This document shows positions 43,574 through 55,346 of a stretch of 64,000 nucleotides of DNA, piece after piece (within the stretch, counting starts at the first letter, position 1; the number at the start of each line of letters is the position of its first letter). The stretch comes from Eleusine coracana subsp. coracana (lineage: Eukaryota > Streptophyta > Magnoliopsida > Poales > Poaceae), in the NCBI GenBank assembly GCA_032690845.1, contig CM064428.1, positions 21,736,001 through 21,800,000 on the forward strand. The letters are read 5' to 3'. The notes below the pieces were generated by a model. The model was not told the origin of the DNA, did not search any database, and worked only from the letters and a program-made list of their open reading frames with translations. The position numbers and the translations under genes were made by a program.

Positions 43574-44443
43574 TGATGAGTACATCACTTCTATGGATGC
43601 ATACAATACTACATCAATTCTGGACTTGCAAGGTCTAATGACTAGAGCTCGTGCACAACAACCTGATTTAGCGGTGAGCTCCTACGTTCTTTGTTATGTG
43701 TCACTTTTTAGAATATTTTGCTACCGAATAATTATATTATGATTAGAAACCATGGAGAGGATCAGCAAAGACATGGAAGTCAAGGTGCAGGCCGATTGAA
43801 ACCGACTTCGAGTCTGTTTTGTAGCCCATGGCTAGTCCGCACTAAAATGGACCTCCAGGACGCATACGGACTCAGTTGGACGTTCTACCTATGAATGGAA
43901 AGCTAAGGAGAAGGCCTTTCCAATGTCACCGGTCACACATCAAAATTCTTCCGTACTAAACAGGAATTGTCAAAACATGAGAGGGTCCAGAATCTGTTCT
44001 GCCACTGCATTGCATGTTTTCGGTGTTTGGGCTGTGTATCCAGTTAAGCCTAATTAGGGGCATGTCCATAGGGTCTTGCATGACCCTTTCTTCATAAACA
44101 GCAGCCACCGCTTCATTAGGTTTTGGATTTTGCTTAGTTTAATTTTGTTCATATACAGTGTTGCCATTCACCAGTGAGACCCCAACTTCATGAATTTAAA
44201 CATACATCTACAATTTGGTTGCATTGTTCTTTGTTGTTGCTTGTGTTCTTGATTCACGGTCAGGGATTAGCCTTCTCAGCGAGGTCGACCGTGCAATGGC
44301 GGTTGATAACTAGAAGAGATGTTGTACTGCGATTGCGGGGTCCTTAACTTGTTGTTGGGAAGCTAGATCAATTTTTGTTTTGTCCCCAATCAAATCAAGT
44401 TTACTAGAATATTTTGGAAGATTAGGAACCGTTGTTCACATCA
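43574..44443 (+). repeat. 3' LTR of the CRM fragment
   Basis: From TGATGAGTACATCAC to GTTCACATCA. The polyprotein frame reads into it (to 43742), as in the other CRM copies. It directly abuts satellite-like sequence at 44444. Confidence 0.85.
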
Positions 44444-45098
44444 TTTTGCAAGGGAAATCAAGCCCAAAATCATGACTGGAACCAACTTCCTAGGCATCTC
44501 AAGGAGGCTGCCAGGACCAAAACCTTAGAAGTCATGAAAAACAGAGGGACAGTGGAGGATGCCAAAAAAGTTGTGGCGTGGTCCTTGAAACATCGTATCT
44601 ATGCGAGAATGGATGGTTGGGGGCTCTTGAGAAAGAATTCTGGGGTTTTAGACTACATTGGGCGAGGCAACACATTGGTTTGCTTGAAAAAAAGGGCCAA
44701 AATGAGGGTGAAACCACTTTCTTGGCCAACCCAGAAGGGAATCCGAGGTTCCAAAACACATTGGGTGAGGAAACACGTTGAGTTGCTAGAAAAATAGGCC
44801 AAACGGGGTTCTCATGTTCATCGGGTGAGCCAATACGTTGGTTTGCTTGGAAAATAGGCCAAAATAAGGGTCAAACCACTTTCTTGGCAAAGCCAAAAGG
44901 AAATCCGGGGCTTCGATATCCATTGGGTGAACCAACATGTTGGCTTACTTGAAAACAGGCCAAAATAATGTCAAACCACTTTCTTGCCCAACCAAGAAGG
45001 AAATCCGGGGTTCCGACGTGCATCAGGTGAGCCAACACCTTGTTTTACTTGAAAAACAAGCCAAAGTGATGGTTAAACCACTTTCTGGGCCAATCCAT
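44444..45098 (+). repeat. satellite-like tandem repeat of about 102 bp, long copy
   Basis: Clear units start at 44656, 44759, 44819, 44921 and 45021 (spacing 103, 60, 102 and 100 bp; one unit has a deletion). Each has TTGGGTGAG, AGGCCAAAAT, CAAACCACTTTCTTGG and AGAAGGAAATCCG. More degenerate units may extend back to 44444. It is flanked by CRM LTRs on both sides and shared at 99.5% with 5742-6070. Confidence 0.75.
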
Positions 45099-45398
45099 AT
45101 GTAAGAATATATTTGACCAGATTAATTGCTCAGTTGGGCCTTTTTAAAGTATGATAACTAGAAATGGCTATTTGTTACGATATGATAGAAAAGAAAAGTG
45201 GTAATGAAAAACACTAAACATACGATAGTTAAATTTCAATTTGTTAGTTTCCAACAAGATGCATATCAAACTGCAAAGCAACAACCTCAACATTCAATAT
45301 TAGGCACCACAGCCTCGAGCAGGTTGGTCTGAGTACCATATCAAGTGTTTCTTCAATTCTAAGTATTACGAATTTTTCACAATTTGCCCCTTCCATAC

Positions 45399-46175
45399 TG
45401 ATGAGGACATCACTCCTAAGGATACATGCAACACTCCTCCAATTCTAGACTTGTAAGGTCTAATGACTAGAGCTCGTGCACGATGACTAAATTTAGAGGT
45501 GAGCTCATTCCTACGTTCTTTATTATATGTCACTTTTGAGAATGGTTTGCTACCTAATGATTATTTTGTAATTAGGAACCTTCATGCATACAGACTCGGA
45601 GTTGGGCGTTCTACATATGCATGAAAAGATAAGAAAAAGACCTTTCCAATGCCGCCGGTCTGATGTCAAAATTCATCGCGAGTCAACAGGAATCATTGAA
45701 ACAAGAGAGGGTCTAGAATCTGTTTTGGTACTGCGTCGCCTGTTTTTGGCCTTTGGGCTTTGTATCTAGTTGAGCCCAATTAGGGGCGCGTCCAGAGGGT
45801 CTTGCACAATACTAGGGTCTTCATATACAGCTGCCACCGCACCATTAGGGTGCGAGTTTTGCTTAGATTATTCTATTCATAACAGTTTCGCCGTCATTAT
45901 GGTTTGTGAGACCCCAACTTCGTGAGATTCATAATACATCTACAATTGTGTTGCATTCTTCTTTGTTCTTGCTTGTGTTCTTGATTCGCAGGTAGGGATT
46001 AGCCTTCTTGGCGAGGTTAATCATTTTAGGACAGTTGATAACCAGAGGAGACGTCGTGCTATGATTGCGGCGTTTAGAACGTGCTGTTCTGAAGCCGGAT
46101 CGATTTGTGTGTCGCCTCCGACCAAATCAACGTATCCAGAACCTTTCGGAAGATCAGGAATCCTTGTCTACATCA
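45399..46175 (+). repeat. 5' LTR of CRM copy 2
   Basis: TGATGAGGACATC to TCTACATCA. It has a deletion after 45580 (from AATTAGGAACC to GCATACAGACTCGG) that copy 1 lacks, but keeps the roughly 160 bp near 45900 that copy 1 lost. Confidence 0.85.
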
Positions 46176-46177
46176 AG

Positions 46178-46190
46178 TGGTAATCAGAGC
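46178..46190 (+). other. primer-binding site of CRM copy 2
   Basis: TGGTAATCAGAGC two bases after the LTR, identical to copy 1. Confidence 0.75.
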
Positions 46191-47225
46191 TTCAGCTGCA
46201 CCATCAGGTTTGCACTACCCTTAGTTAATTTCGTTTTGTATTCACCCTATCGTCCATAGAAAAGCCCAAAAAAATTTCCCCTCCGCCCATAAGCACGTGT
46301 TTAGCCTTTGCTCAACACACCTAGCCTAGTCCCACCCTAATCCCACCCTAAACACACTGTCAACACCCCGGACCAATCCCCATAAATTCCACTTTCCGTT
46401 GCCTCCACGCCGCAAAAACAAATCCTACCCGATTCCAAACCCCACTCGGGTTTCTGGAAAACCGACTCTGACCCCCCTTCGATAAATCGGGCATAACTTT
46501 TCGCTCAATTATCCATTTTGGCTGAAATTTTTACAGGAGATTCTTGACCCAAAGTTGAGCATACCCACACTCGGCTACACCTTGCGTGCCCTCGTCAAAA
46601 AAATCAAAAATAAATTGGGAAGATAAAGAAAAAATTTATTCAAGTTTGAACCTGACGTTTTCTGCAACTTCAAGATTTTCTGTAGGCCATATCCTAGCTC
46701 TGTTTGAGACGAAATTTTCTATGGATTCTCCCCCATTGTTGGTGTGTTGGAGAAAAATATCAAAAAATAAAATAAAATAAAAAGAAATTTGGGATTTCTA
46801 CTAGTGCTACATCTAGCCCCCCTAAATTTCTGGATTTGGCTGTTTTGCACTTAGCCCCTTGTTATTGCCTGTGTGCCTTTGTCTCCTTGCTTTTAGTTTG
46901 CTATCACTACTGTTGTAGGACATACTTAGACTAGCAACTAGGGACAAGTTATTTGGGCACTTATTCAGCTTTACTATCTGTTTTTGATTTGTGTGCCACT
47001 CACATATATATGTTTGGCCTTCCTAGCTCTACATAGTTCTTTTATGACCCTTGCCATCGTGGAACACACCCCCCTGGTATCCTTTGCTTTGCTTTTCAGA
47101 ACTTTGCAAGAGCTTTGTAAGGAGTTTCCTTTTGCTATGTTGAGAGGCACCACTGCTTAGCTGTTTTGTAGGGATAACCTTCACTGTTTGTTTTCTGTTT
47201 TGGTGTTTGTAGTGACAACGGAGAG
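46191..47225 (+). other. CRM copy 2 untranslated leader
   Basis: Non-coding leader homologous to 7176-7994, with extra sequence near 46500-46900 not in copy 1. No gene seen. Confidence 0.55.
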
Positions 47226-48476
47226 ATGGCTTCACCCTCACAATTTGCTGAGTGCGTGAGCCAAGAGCAGCTCTAGAAGGCTTTGTAGGCTGCTCAGAGT
47301 GATTTGGAAGAGACGATCACCAGAGCCGTTACTGATGCGGTCAGCAATCTTCACATTGGAGAAAGCATCGAGCGGTTGGAGAAGCGGGTCTCTAAGTTAA
47401 CCGATCAGGTTGTCATGTTGGAGACCGCTCCCAAAACCAACAATACAAACACCAATAACAATAACAACGACGTTGAAGACGTCCATGATAAAGACACGGT
47501 GTATAAAGCTGATGGCATCGTGGATAGGTCAGCTACAAGGACGGCAAGATTACGACATCGTTTGCAACATAAAACACAAGGTATGGGTGGTTACCATAAC
47601 TACAATCATCGTCCACACGGTAACTATGCTCCAGATGACCCGTATGCTAAAATTAAGTTTTTAATTCCTTTGTTTTCGAGTCAGTATGATGGTGATGTTT
47701 ATCTTGATTGAGAGATGACTGTAGAACAAAAATTTAATGCCCACCTTGTTCCTGAACAATATAGAGTTAGACAAACCACTAGTGAGTTTAAGGACTTTGC
47801 TATTGTTTGGTGGAGTGGTCTAGCTGCTGAAACTGAGTTGCCTACTACTTGGGAAGAACTTAAGGGAGCAATGCGTGATCGTTTTGTTCCTCCTTCTTTT
47901 TATAGAGAGATTTGTAATAAACTATAGCGTTTAGAATAAGGAGATAAAACTATTCAGGAGTACTTTAGTGAGCTTCAGAAGGGTTTGATTCGTTGTGTTG
48001 TAGTTGAAAAAGTAGAGGATAAGATTTGCCGCTTTTATTCTGGTTTGAGAAAAGAAATTCAGGACATCCTTGATTTTAAAGAATATTATACCCTCAACCA
48101 GTGTTTCTAGTATGCTATGCTTGCAGAGAAAGAATCGCAGGGACTTTTCCAGGCTTTTGAGGAGTACAGCAAGTCCAAGAACTTCTATTCTCCACGGCCA
48201 AAGGGGACTTCGGGGCTGCCCAAGCCATCTTTTCGGCCGCCCCCACCAGCAGCTGCCAAGGGAACCAGTGTTGTTTCTGCAACGCCAAGATCAGCCCTTG
48301 CACCTTCTTTGCACTCAGGTAAAAATTCTATGCAGGTACCAGCTAGTAGTGCCTCCTCTGTTGCTTCGATGGGGCGCACTACAGGGATTCAGTGCCACCG
48401 TTGCCATGGACTTGGTCATGTGCAGAAAGATTGTCCAAGTAGGTGGGCATATGTGGCGACAGACGATGGCGGTTAG
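47226..48476 (+). pseudogene. CRM gag, copy 2
   Basis: Same domains as copy 1 gag: an N-terminal helical segment (SNLHIGESIERLEKRVSKLT), a gag core (MTVEQKFNAHLVPEQYRVRQ) and a CHRCHGLGHVQKDC knuckle near 48400-48440. The start codon used in copy 1 is lost, so MASPS at 47226 is the nearest Met. In-frame stops include TAG near 47274, TGA at 47709 (copy 1 has TGG) and TAG near 47925 (CAG in copy 1). The product would be badly truncated. Confidence 0.85.
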
Positions 48477-48620
48477 ATGAGCACCTCCGACATGGAGGAT
48501 GAGGAGGAGGACGTTGCTGCCACCAGCGGTGACCTCATCCTTGGAGGTGGAGACACCACGGGATACATGAACATTATTGTTCAGTGTGTCCTTAGCACAT
48601 AAGTTCATCAGCCCGAGACG

Positions 48621-50450
48621 ATGCAGCACCATAACTTGTTCCAAATTTTCTTCGTCATCAAGAACCGTCGAGCACGTGTCATCATTGATGGAGGGAGCTG
48701 CAATAACTTGGTGAGTTCTGATGTGGTCAACAAGCTTGCTTTGGCCACACGCCCACATCCATATCCATACTACATTCAGTGGTTAAACGACTCTAGAAAA
48801 GCTAAGGTAATACAAATTTGCAGAGTTCCTTTTTCCATTGGTTCTTATGTGAATTCTGTTGATTGTGATGTCATACCCATACAAGCATGTTCACTTTTAT
48901 TGGGTAGATCTTGGGAATTTGATAATGATGTTATACACCATGGTAGAAGTAATAAGTATACTTTTATGCATAAAGGAACTAAAATTACTTTGTTACCAAT
49001 GACCCCTGCTGAAATTGTACAAGCTGATTTAGAAAGAGCTGCTAGTTTCAAAAATAAAGGTCCTAAAATTCAATAACCTGTTAATTCTGATTCTACACCT
49101 AATAATGTTAATGATTCTTCAAGTTCTAAGGGTGCTGGAATTAAATTACAAGGTCATTCATGTCTTGCAACAAAATCTGAGCTTGCTGAAATTTCTGATA
49201 ATGATGATATTTGCTATGCTTTGATATGCAAACAAGCTTTGTTTTCGCTTGATGATATTGCTTCTAGTGCTTTGCCTTCTGCTGTCACTAACCTTTTGCA
49301 GGAGTATGAGGATGTTTTTCCAGCTGAGATACCCCCGGGATTGCCACCTTTGAGAGGGACTGAGCATCAAATTGATTTGATTTCGGGTACTACTTTGCCA
49401 AACCATGCTGCTTATAGGACCAACCCTAAGGAGACTAAGGAGATACAATGACAAGTTCAAGACCTTGTTGGATTATATGAGTGGTTAGTAATGCCTTTCG
49501 GGTTATATGAGTGGTTAGTAATGCCTTTCGGGTTAACTAATGCACCTAGTACTTTCATGCGCTTGATGAATGAGGTTTTAAGAGCTTTCATTGGCAAATT
49601 TGTGGTAGTTTACTTTGATGATATCTTGATTTATAGCAAATCCATGGATGAACATATGAATCATTTGCGTGCTGTTTTTGATGCTTTGCGAGATGCACGT
49701 TTATTTGGTAACCTTGAGAAGTGCACCTTTTGCACGGATCGAGTATGTTTACTTGGCTATGTTGTGACTCCACAGGGAATTGAGGTGGATGAGGTGAAGA
49801 TTGAAGCCATAAAGAGCTGGCATGTACCAAAAACTATCACACAGGTGAGGAGTTTTCTTGGTCTTGCAGGTTTCTACCGTTGTTTTGTCAAAGATTTTAG
49901 CACCATTACTGCACCTTTGCATGAGTTGACAAAGAGGGGCGTTGATTTCCATTGGGGTAAGTTACATCATGAGTCTTTTGATGCTTTGAAGAATAAACTT
50001 ACGCATGCACCATTGCTACAATTACCTAATTTTGATAAGATTTTTGAGCTTGAATGTGATGCTAGTGGTCTAGGCATTGGTGGTGTTTTGATGCAAGATA
50101 GTAAACTTGCTGCATACTTCAGTGAGAAAATTACTGGGCCTATTTTGAATTACTCCACGTATGATAAGGAATTGTATGCACTTGTACGTTCTTTAGAGAC
50201 GTGGCATCATTATTTGTTGCCCAAAGAATTTGTTATTCATTCTGATCATGAATCACTTAAGTATATTCGTTCTTAATATAATTTGAACCGTAGACATGCT
50301 AAATGGATTGAGTTTATTGAGTCTTTTCCTTACATTATTAAATATAAGAAAGGGAAGGATAATGTGATCGCTGATACTTTATCTAGGTGCTATACTTTAT
50401 TGTCTCAACTTGATTGTAGAATTTTGGGACTTGAGGCAATTAAAGAATAA
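48621..50450 (+). pseudogene. CRM protease/RT/RNase H, copy 2, with RT deletion
   Basis: Protease as in copy 1 (VIIDGGSCNNLVSSD, about 48680). RT lacks its first blocks: sequence jumps from the linker (KEIQ, TGA at 49449) to GLYEWLVMPFGL, so the region holding FTKIDLRSGYHQ in copy 1 is gone. A tandem duplication of about 31 bp at 49470-49531 repeats the YEWLVMPFG codons. VYFDDILIYSK (about 49610) and RNase H (LECDASGLGIGGVLM) follow, with further stops near 50275 and 50448. It cannot encode a working RT. Confidence 0.88.
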
Positions 50451-51998
50451 TATGCTGCTGATGTTGATTTTAAGGATGTATTGCTGCATTGTAAAGAAGG
50501 TCGTGCATGGAACAAATTTGTGTTGACTGATGGATTCTTGTTTAGAGCTAACCGCCTATGCATTCCAGTTGGTTCCGTTCGTCTTTTGTTGTTATAGGAG
50601 GTGCATGGAGGTGGATTGATGGGTTATTTTGGTGCCAAGAAGACGGAGGATATTTTGGCCACACCCTTCTTTTGGCCAAGGATGAGAAAAGATAATGAGT
50701 GCTTTGTTGCTCGCTGCACTATATGTCAAAAAGTTAAGTCTCGCTTGAATCCACATGGTTTATACATGCCACTTTCTGTTCCTTCTATTCCTTGGGCGGA
50801 TATTTCTATAGACTTTGTTTTATGACTGCCTAGGACTAAGAGGGGGAGTGATAGTATTTTTGTTGTTGTGGATAGATTTTCTAAGATGGCACACTTTATA
50901 CCATGTCATAAGACTGATGATGCTAGTTATATTGCTGATCTCTTTTTTAAAGAAATTGTACGTTTGCATGGTATGCCTTCTACTATTGTTTCAGATCGTG
51001 ATGCAAAATTCTTGAGTCACTTTTGGCGCACGCTTTGGAATAAGTTGGGTACAAAGTTGTTGTTTTCTACAACTTGTCGCCCACAAACTAATGGACAAAC
51101 TGAGGTGGTGAACCGCACTTTGGGTACTATGTTGAGTGCTATTTTGAAGAAAAAGTTAAAGAAATGGGAAGAATGTTTGCCTCATGTTGAGTTTGCATAT
51201 AATCAGGCAACACATTCTACTACCAAGGTAAGTCCCTTCAAGGTGGTGTGTGGTTTTGATCCACGTACTCCACTTGATATACTTACTCTACCTATTCATG
51301 AGAGAGTTCATGTTGATGCTAAGGAGCATGCTAAATTTATTTTGCAAATGCATGAGACCACTAGACTTAGCATTGAAAAGATAAATGACAAGTATAAAAT
51401 TGCTGGTAGTAAAGGTAGAAAAGAAGTAAAACTTGATGTAGGAGATTTAGTATGGTTACACTTGAGAAAGGATAGATTTTCAGATTTGAGAAAGTCTAAA
51501 TCAATGCCTAGAGCTGATGGTCCTTTCAAAATAATTGAGAAGATTAATGATAACGCATACAAACTTGAGTTGCCTCCCGAGTTCGGAGTTAGTCCTATTT
51601 TTAATATTTTAGATTTGGAACCATACTTGGGAGAAGAGGATGAGCTTGAGTCGAGGACGACTCTACTTCGAGAGGGGGAGGATGATGAGGACATCACTCC
51701 TAAAGATACATGCAACACTCCTCTAATTCTGGACTTGCAAGGTCCAATAACTAGAGCTCGTGCACGATGGCTAAATTTAGAGGTGAGCTCGTTCCTACAT
51801 TCTTTATTATATGTCACTTCTGAGAATAATTTCCTAATTAATAATTATATTGTAATTAGGAACCATGGAGAGGACCAGGAGGTGATGGGAGAAGGACTTG
51901 GAGACGTGGAGGACCAGCAAGGATGTGGAAGCCAAGGTGGAGGCCCAACCAAAACCGACTACGAGTCTGTTTTGAGGCTCAGGACCAGTCTGCACTAA
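50451..51998 (+). pseudogene. CRM integrase and C-terminal extension into LTR, copy 2
   Basis: The zinc-binding part (ILATPFFWPRMRKDNECFVARC) and core are present: DFVL, VDRFSKMAHFIPCHKTDD, TIVSDRDAKFLSHFW (catalytic Asp) and TEVVNRTLGTML (catalytic Glu). A stop at 50824 separates the zinc region from the core. From 50868 the frame is open for 376 codons through DVGDLVWLHLRKDRF and LPPEFGVSPIFNILDLEPYL, and 105 codons into the 3' LTR (from 51683). No classical chromodomain is seen; the LTR-encoded tail TRARARWLNLEVSSF is what I recall for CRM-type integrases. It is the best-preserved CRM coding piece in the window. Confidence 0.9.
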
Positions 51999-52195
51999 AA
52001 CGGATGCCCAGGACGCATACGGACTCGGATTTGGATGTTCTACATATGCACGGAAAGATAAGAAGAAGATCTTTCCAATGCCATCGGTTTCATGTCAAAA
52101 TTCATCCGGAGTCATTGGGCATCATCGAAACAAGAGAGGGTCCAGAATCTGTTTCGATGCTGCGTCGCCTGTTTTTGGCCTTTGGGCTTTCTATT
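51683..52195 (+). repeat. 3' LTR of CRM copy 2, truncated
   Basis: TGATGAGGACATCACTCC to about 52195, where it departs from the family (GGGCTTTGTATCTAG elsewhere, GGGCTTTCTATTTGC here). The last 400 bp or so of the LTR are missing, so no target duplication can be read. Confidence 0.85.
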
Positions 52196-52281
52196 TGCAT
52201 TGACGGTAACACTAGAGCTGAAATGGGAGCATACACATTTCCCAAATGGTTATTTAAAGACAAAAAAGCCACCTGGCAGAC

Positions 52282-52584
52282 CTACCTGTCCCCTAATCCT
52301 ATGTATAAAGTTAAATTGTAACCAAACAAAAAAGGTAAATAGTTCCAGCAGCCAAAATGAGGTATTAGAAACTCCTCCCTTCCTCCTTCCCCACAGCGAA
52401 CTGTGTCCTCCTCTTGTACAACGGGCACAGGCCTGCTGCTCCATACGTGACACCAGAGATTCTGATCCAGAACTCGTTTACCGAGCAGACATCCACCATG
52501 TCCCTCGGCCACTTGGTCGTGACCGAAGGCTAGGGGCAGGACGAGGAGGAGCAAAACGGAGGCGCCCGCTTCCAGAGCTGCCAA
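52282..52584 (-). CDS. short ORF with signal-peptide-like N-terminus, unrecognised
   Basis: A 100-residue ORF on the minus strand begins MAALEAGASVLLLLVLPLAF, a plausible signal peptide, followed by a Cys-containing region (GGCLLGKRVLDQNLWC) without a family I recognise. It lies just upstream of, and divergent from, the leader of the F-box-like gene. It may be a first exon or a chance ORF; nothing downstream supports a longer gene. Confidence 0.2.
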   Translation of the reverse strand: MAALEAGASVLLLLVLPLAFGHDQVAEGHGGCLLGKRVLDQNLWCHVWSSRPVPVVQEEDTVRCGEGGREEFLIPHFGCWNYLPFLFGYNLTLYIGLGDR

Positions 52585-52589
52585 GATCC

Positions 52590-53744
52590 AACCTAATAAG
52601 GTCGATCTCTTCCTCTCTTGGTCTTCATCACCTCCTCCTCCGCCTTTGCTCTTTCCGCGTTCCTCCGTTTCTGAGCTCTATGCTCTACAAACAGCACAAC
52701 ACCACTGAAGACACAGGTGTTTTCCTCATATTTGAAACCCTAGATTTCTGAATACCCATTTCTTGCCTGATTTGAAAAGCTCGAAATTCTTGTAGACTTT
52801 TTCTTTGTCAGATAAAGCGCTTTTGATTCACGTACGCTGTGTGTTGGATGGAAGTTCAGATCAAAATTCTGATGTTCACAGATCTGTGTCATCTGATAGT
52901 AGGGCTTGTTAACTCTCGATCTGAGAACTGGCTATATGGATTTGAAAGGTTAATTCTTGATTTGTATGTTGTGATAATCACGATTAGGATTTGATCTATT
53001 TGTTGAGAAAGGTTTCTGAGTTTGGTTCCCTCTTTCTGAATTCCTTTTCAGGATTTGCTTACTCTCTATTATTGTCGTGATATATGGCGCGTCGAGTTGC
53101 CATGCGGGATGCATCGTTCATCGATCTCGATGAGGGCGCTGTTCAGCCTCCCTTCTCAGGCAAGCCCTGCTGTCACGTCAGCAGTGTGCAAACCGTGGCT
53201 CAGCATCTGCACATCTCCAGCATTTCTCCGCCGCTATCACCGCCTTCACAGCGGAGCAGGCCCTCTCCTTGGCCTGCTTCAGTCTCCCGGCAACCTTCAT
53301 GAACTCCGCATGATTCGGAACGATGGTGCCGACTCCCGCCCAGACCTCACTGTCACCCTTCGCAACATGGACACGGCAGTGCGCGAATTGAAACGGTACC
53401 GCCGCTACCTGGACCTCTGGATCCTAGACTACCATGGTGGCTGGTTCCTTCTCAAGTCGCTCAAGTACAACATGATCTTCGTTTACAACCTGCTCACCAG
53501 CAAGCATAGTGAGCTGAGGTGGCCACCACAGATGGCCTTCACGGACAACATGATCGGCTTCATAATGGACTGCGGGGACACTGTCTTCGTGTACAAATCT
53601 AAGAGCGGCCATTGCCACGTCTACCCCGCCAATGTCAGGAAGTGGCAGATAGAGAAGCTACGGTGTCGTGAAGCCGATGCGGAAAGGTACGCGGTATGCA
53701 AGCAATACATAGTTCTCAGATGGCTCTGGCGGCGGGCCCAATAA
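52590..53744 (+). pseudogene. F-box-like protein gene with leader intron, frameshifted
   Basis: A CT-rich leader (52590-52716) is followed by a probable 335-bp intron (ACACAG|GTGTTT at 52717; TTTTCAG at 53051). ATG 53084 opens MARRVAMRDASFIDLDEG, but the F-box-like block SAVCKPWLSICTSPAFLRRY and the rest to the stop at 53742 are in a different frame, so a shift near 53130 breaks the F-box N-terminus. The later part (LWILDYHGGWFLLKSLKYNM, DCGDTVFVYKSKSG) resembles the C-terminal region of grass F-box proteins, which choose substrates for SCF ubiquitin ligases. The F-box call rests on pattern, not a search. Confidence 0.5.
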
Positions 53745-53799
53745 TGTTGAGTTCACTGTACGGTCATGGCTCTGGCGGGGAGAAGGAAATGCCGCAGGT

Positions 53800-54102
53800 G
53801 AAGGTGGAGAGTGGGCCGCTTACGATCCAGTGAATCTTAAGGGGCTGGCTTCCAAGCTCGCTATGAAACTATACATGGTGCAGGTCGTCCTAGCATACGA
53901 TGGCCTAGTTCACCTGAGGCTGCTGCTGGCGCAGGCCAATGATTATAAGCAGGCCTTCTACTCCGCGTCCCTGAACATCAGCTCCAAGGACATCACAGGC
54001 GTGCACCCAGAGAAATCATTTATTAGCAACCACAAGATCTATCCATTTTTCCTGCCATGGCGTCCTCCTTTTCTTCCTCCTCCAGGTGATAACGTGGAAT
54101 AA
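53800..54102 (+). CDS. unrecognised ORF, possible 3' part of the F-box-like gene
   Basis: Reads EWAAYDPVNLKGLASKLAMK and continues through a helical stretch (VVLAYDGLVHLRLLLAQAND) to FFLPWRPPFLPPPGDNVE and a stop at 54100. No start codon with context; nearest Met at 53830. A short duplicated phrase (ATGGCTCTGGCGG at 53718 and 53765) lies between it and the F-box-like frame, so a shifted continuation of that gene is possible. No domain recognised. Confidence 0.3.
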   Translation, partial: EGGEWAAYDPVNLKGLASKLAMKLYMVQVVLAYDGLVHLRLLLAQANDYKQAFYSASLNISSKDITGVHPEKSFISNHKIYPFFLPWRPPFLPPPGDNVE

Positions 54103-55346
54103 CTAATAAGTTATGAAAACGGAGAGATATTGTATGACCAGAATGGGTTTAAAACATTAAATGCTTGTCTTGGACCGTGTGGTGACAGTACTTTGTTGAT
54201 TTAAGGTACTTTGTGTATTACATGCCTGTTTCTGGTTTAAGTTGCTAAATATATTATTTTCTTGATCGTCTCTCCAGTTAAAAACCCTAGCTAGAGATCA
54301 TATTAAAATTCACATGGTTTCTGTATGGCATATCAATATTTTAAGGGTTCTATTTTAACATAACACCGATGCCCCATAATCACTACTTCTGTTCTTTATG
54401 TTTCTACTTTCTCGATTGTTTATGTTCTTTTGGCCTAATGGGGACGATGTGTATTATCAGAACTATATATTATGTGATCAGTGAAATCAGATTCTGTACA
54501 ATATGTACATGCCAACAATGGAGCCTCTTTTACCGTTCCGGTTCTAGACGTACCTGTGAGTTTTGGCAGTGCTGGGACGCTATTCATCATTAACCTGGCC
54601 AACAATCTGTTTAGGATTTGATTATTGTAGTGACAGTTTCATGCAGCTGTCAAACCATGATGCAGGGTAGATCTTTCTGTTCGTACTTTTGGACGTGTTG
54701 ATGGCATTATTTGAACCTCACAGATGGAATCACATAGTCTATCATATTTTTTTATGGTCGAATTGATATCATATGGCATATAGGTGTTTGTTTGTAGAAT
54801 TGTTCACTACTATAACATTGGTTTGTATCACATAATTTCATGGGCATTCGTGTTAGAAAAACGTTCTAGTTGTGCCACATGCTTCCAAACACATGTTGAA
54901 ATTTCATACTTCATTGATAGCACTAGAAAGATGGTGCGGCATTTTGCCATGCCTGATTACCCCCATCAATTATGTTATGCGTAGGGAAGAATAAAATAGA
55001 ACACTTTGAATGTCTTAAAGCAACTAAATTAGTGGTGTTGTTCAATTGATTAATGGAGTACCTTTTCAAGCTATATAGCAAAAAAATAGTGAATGTAGAG
55101 TACCATTATAAAACTAAAGCTAATATGAAGATTGTTTCAAAACCGAATGTATGAAGGGAGATTATGAGCATTATACAATAAGTCCTCTATTTTGTTGAAA
55201 GAAAAGTTGATGCTTAAGAGCATTTATTTTATTGACAATCAGAAGCACAAATACGGGCCGGGTAACGGATTCAATTTTTTCACTAAAACTAAAAGCTGGA
55301 GGTAACATATTGAGCATTCAGATTTATGATATTCCATAGTGGAACC
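54103..55346. other. unassigned AT-rich stretch
   Basis: AT-rich with short ORFs only. The first 200 bases may be the 3' untranslated region of the preceding gene. No element ends recognised. Confidence 0.4.

Larger units (their letters stand above)
45399..52195 (+). mobile_element. CRM-type Ty3/gypsy chromovirus, copy 2
   Basis: LTR, primer-binding site, gag, protease, RT, RNase H, integrase and a 3' LTR truncated near 52195. Colinear with copy 1 but with more stops. It lacks the N-terminal half of RT and retains the integrase C-terminus and ORF-LTR overlap that copy 1 lost. The left flank (CCATAC and 640 bp upstream) is the same as copy 1's. Confidence 0.88.
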
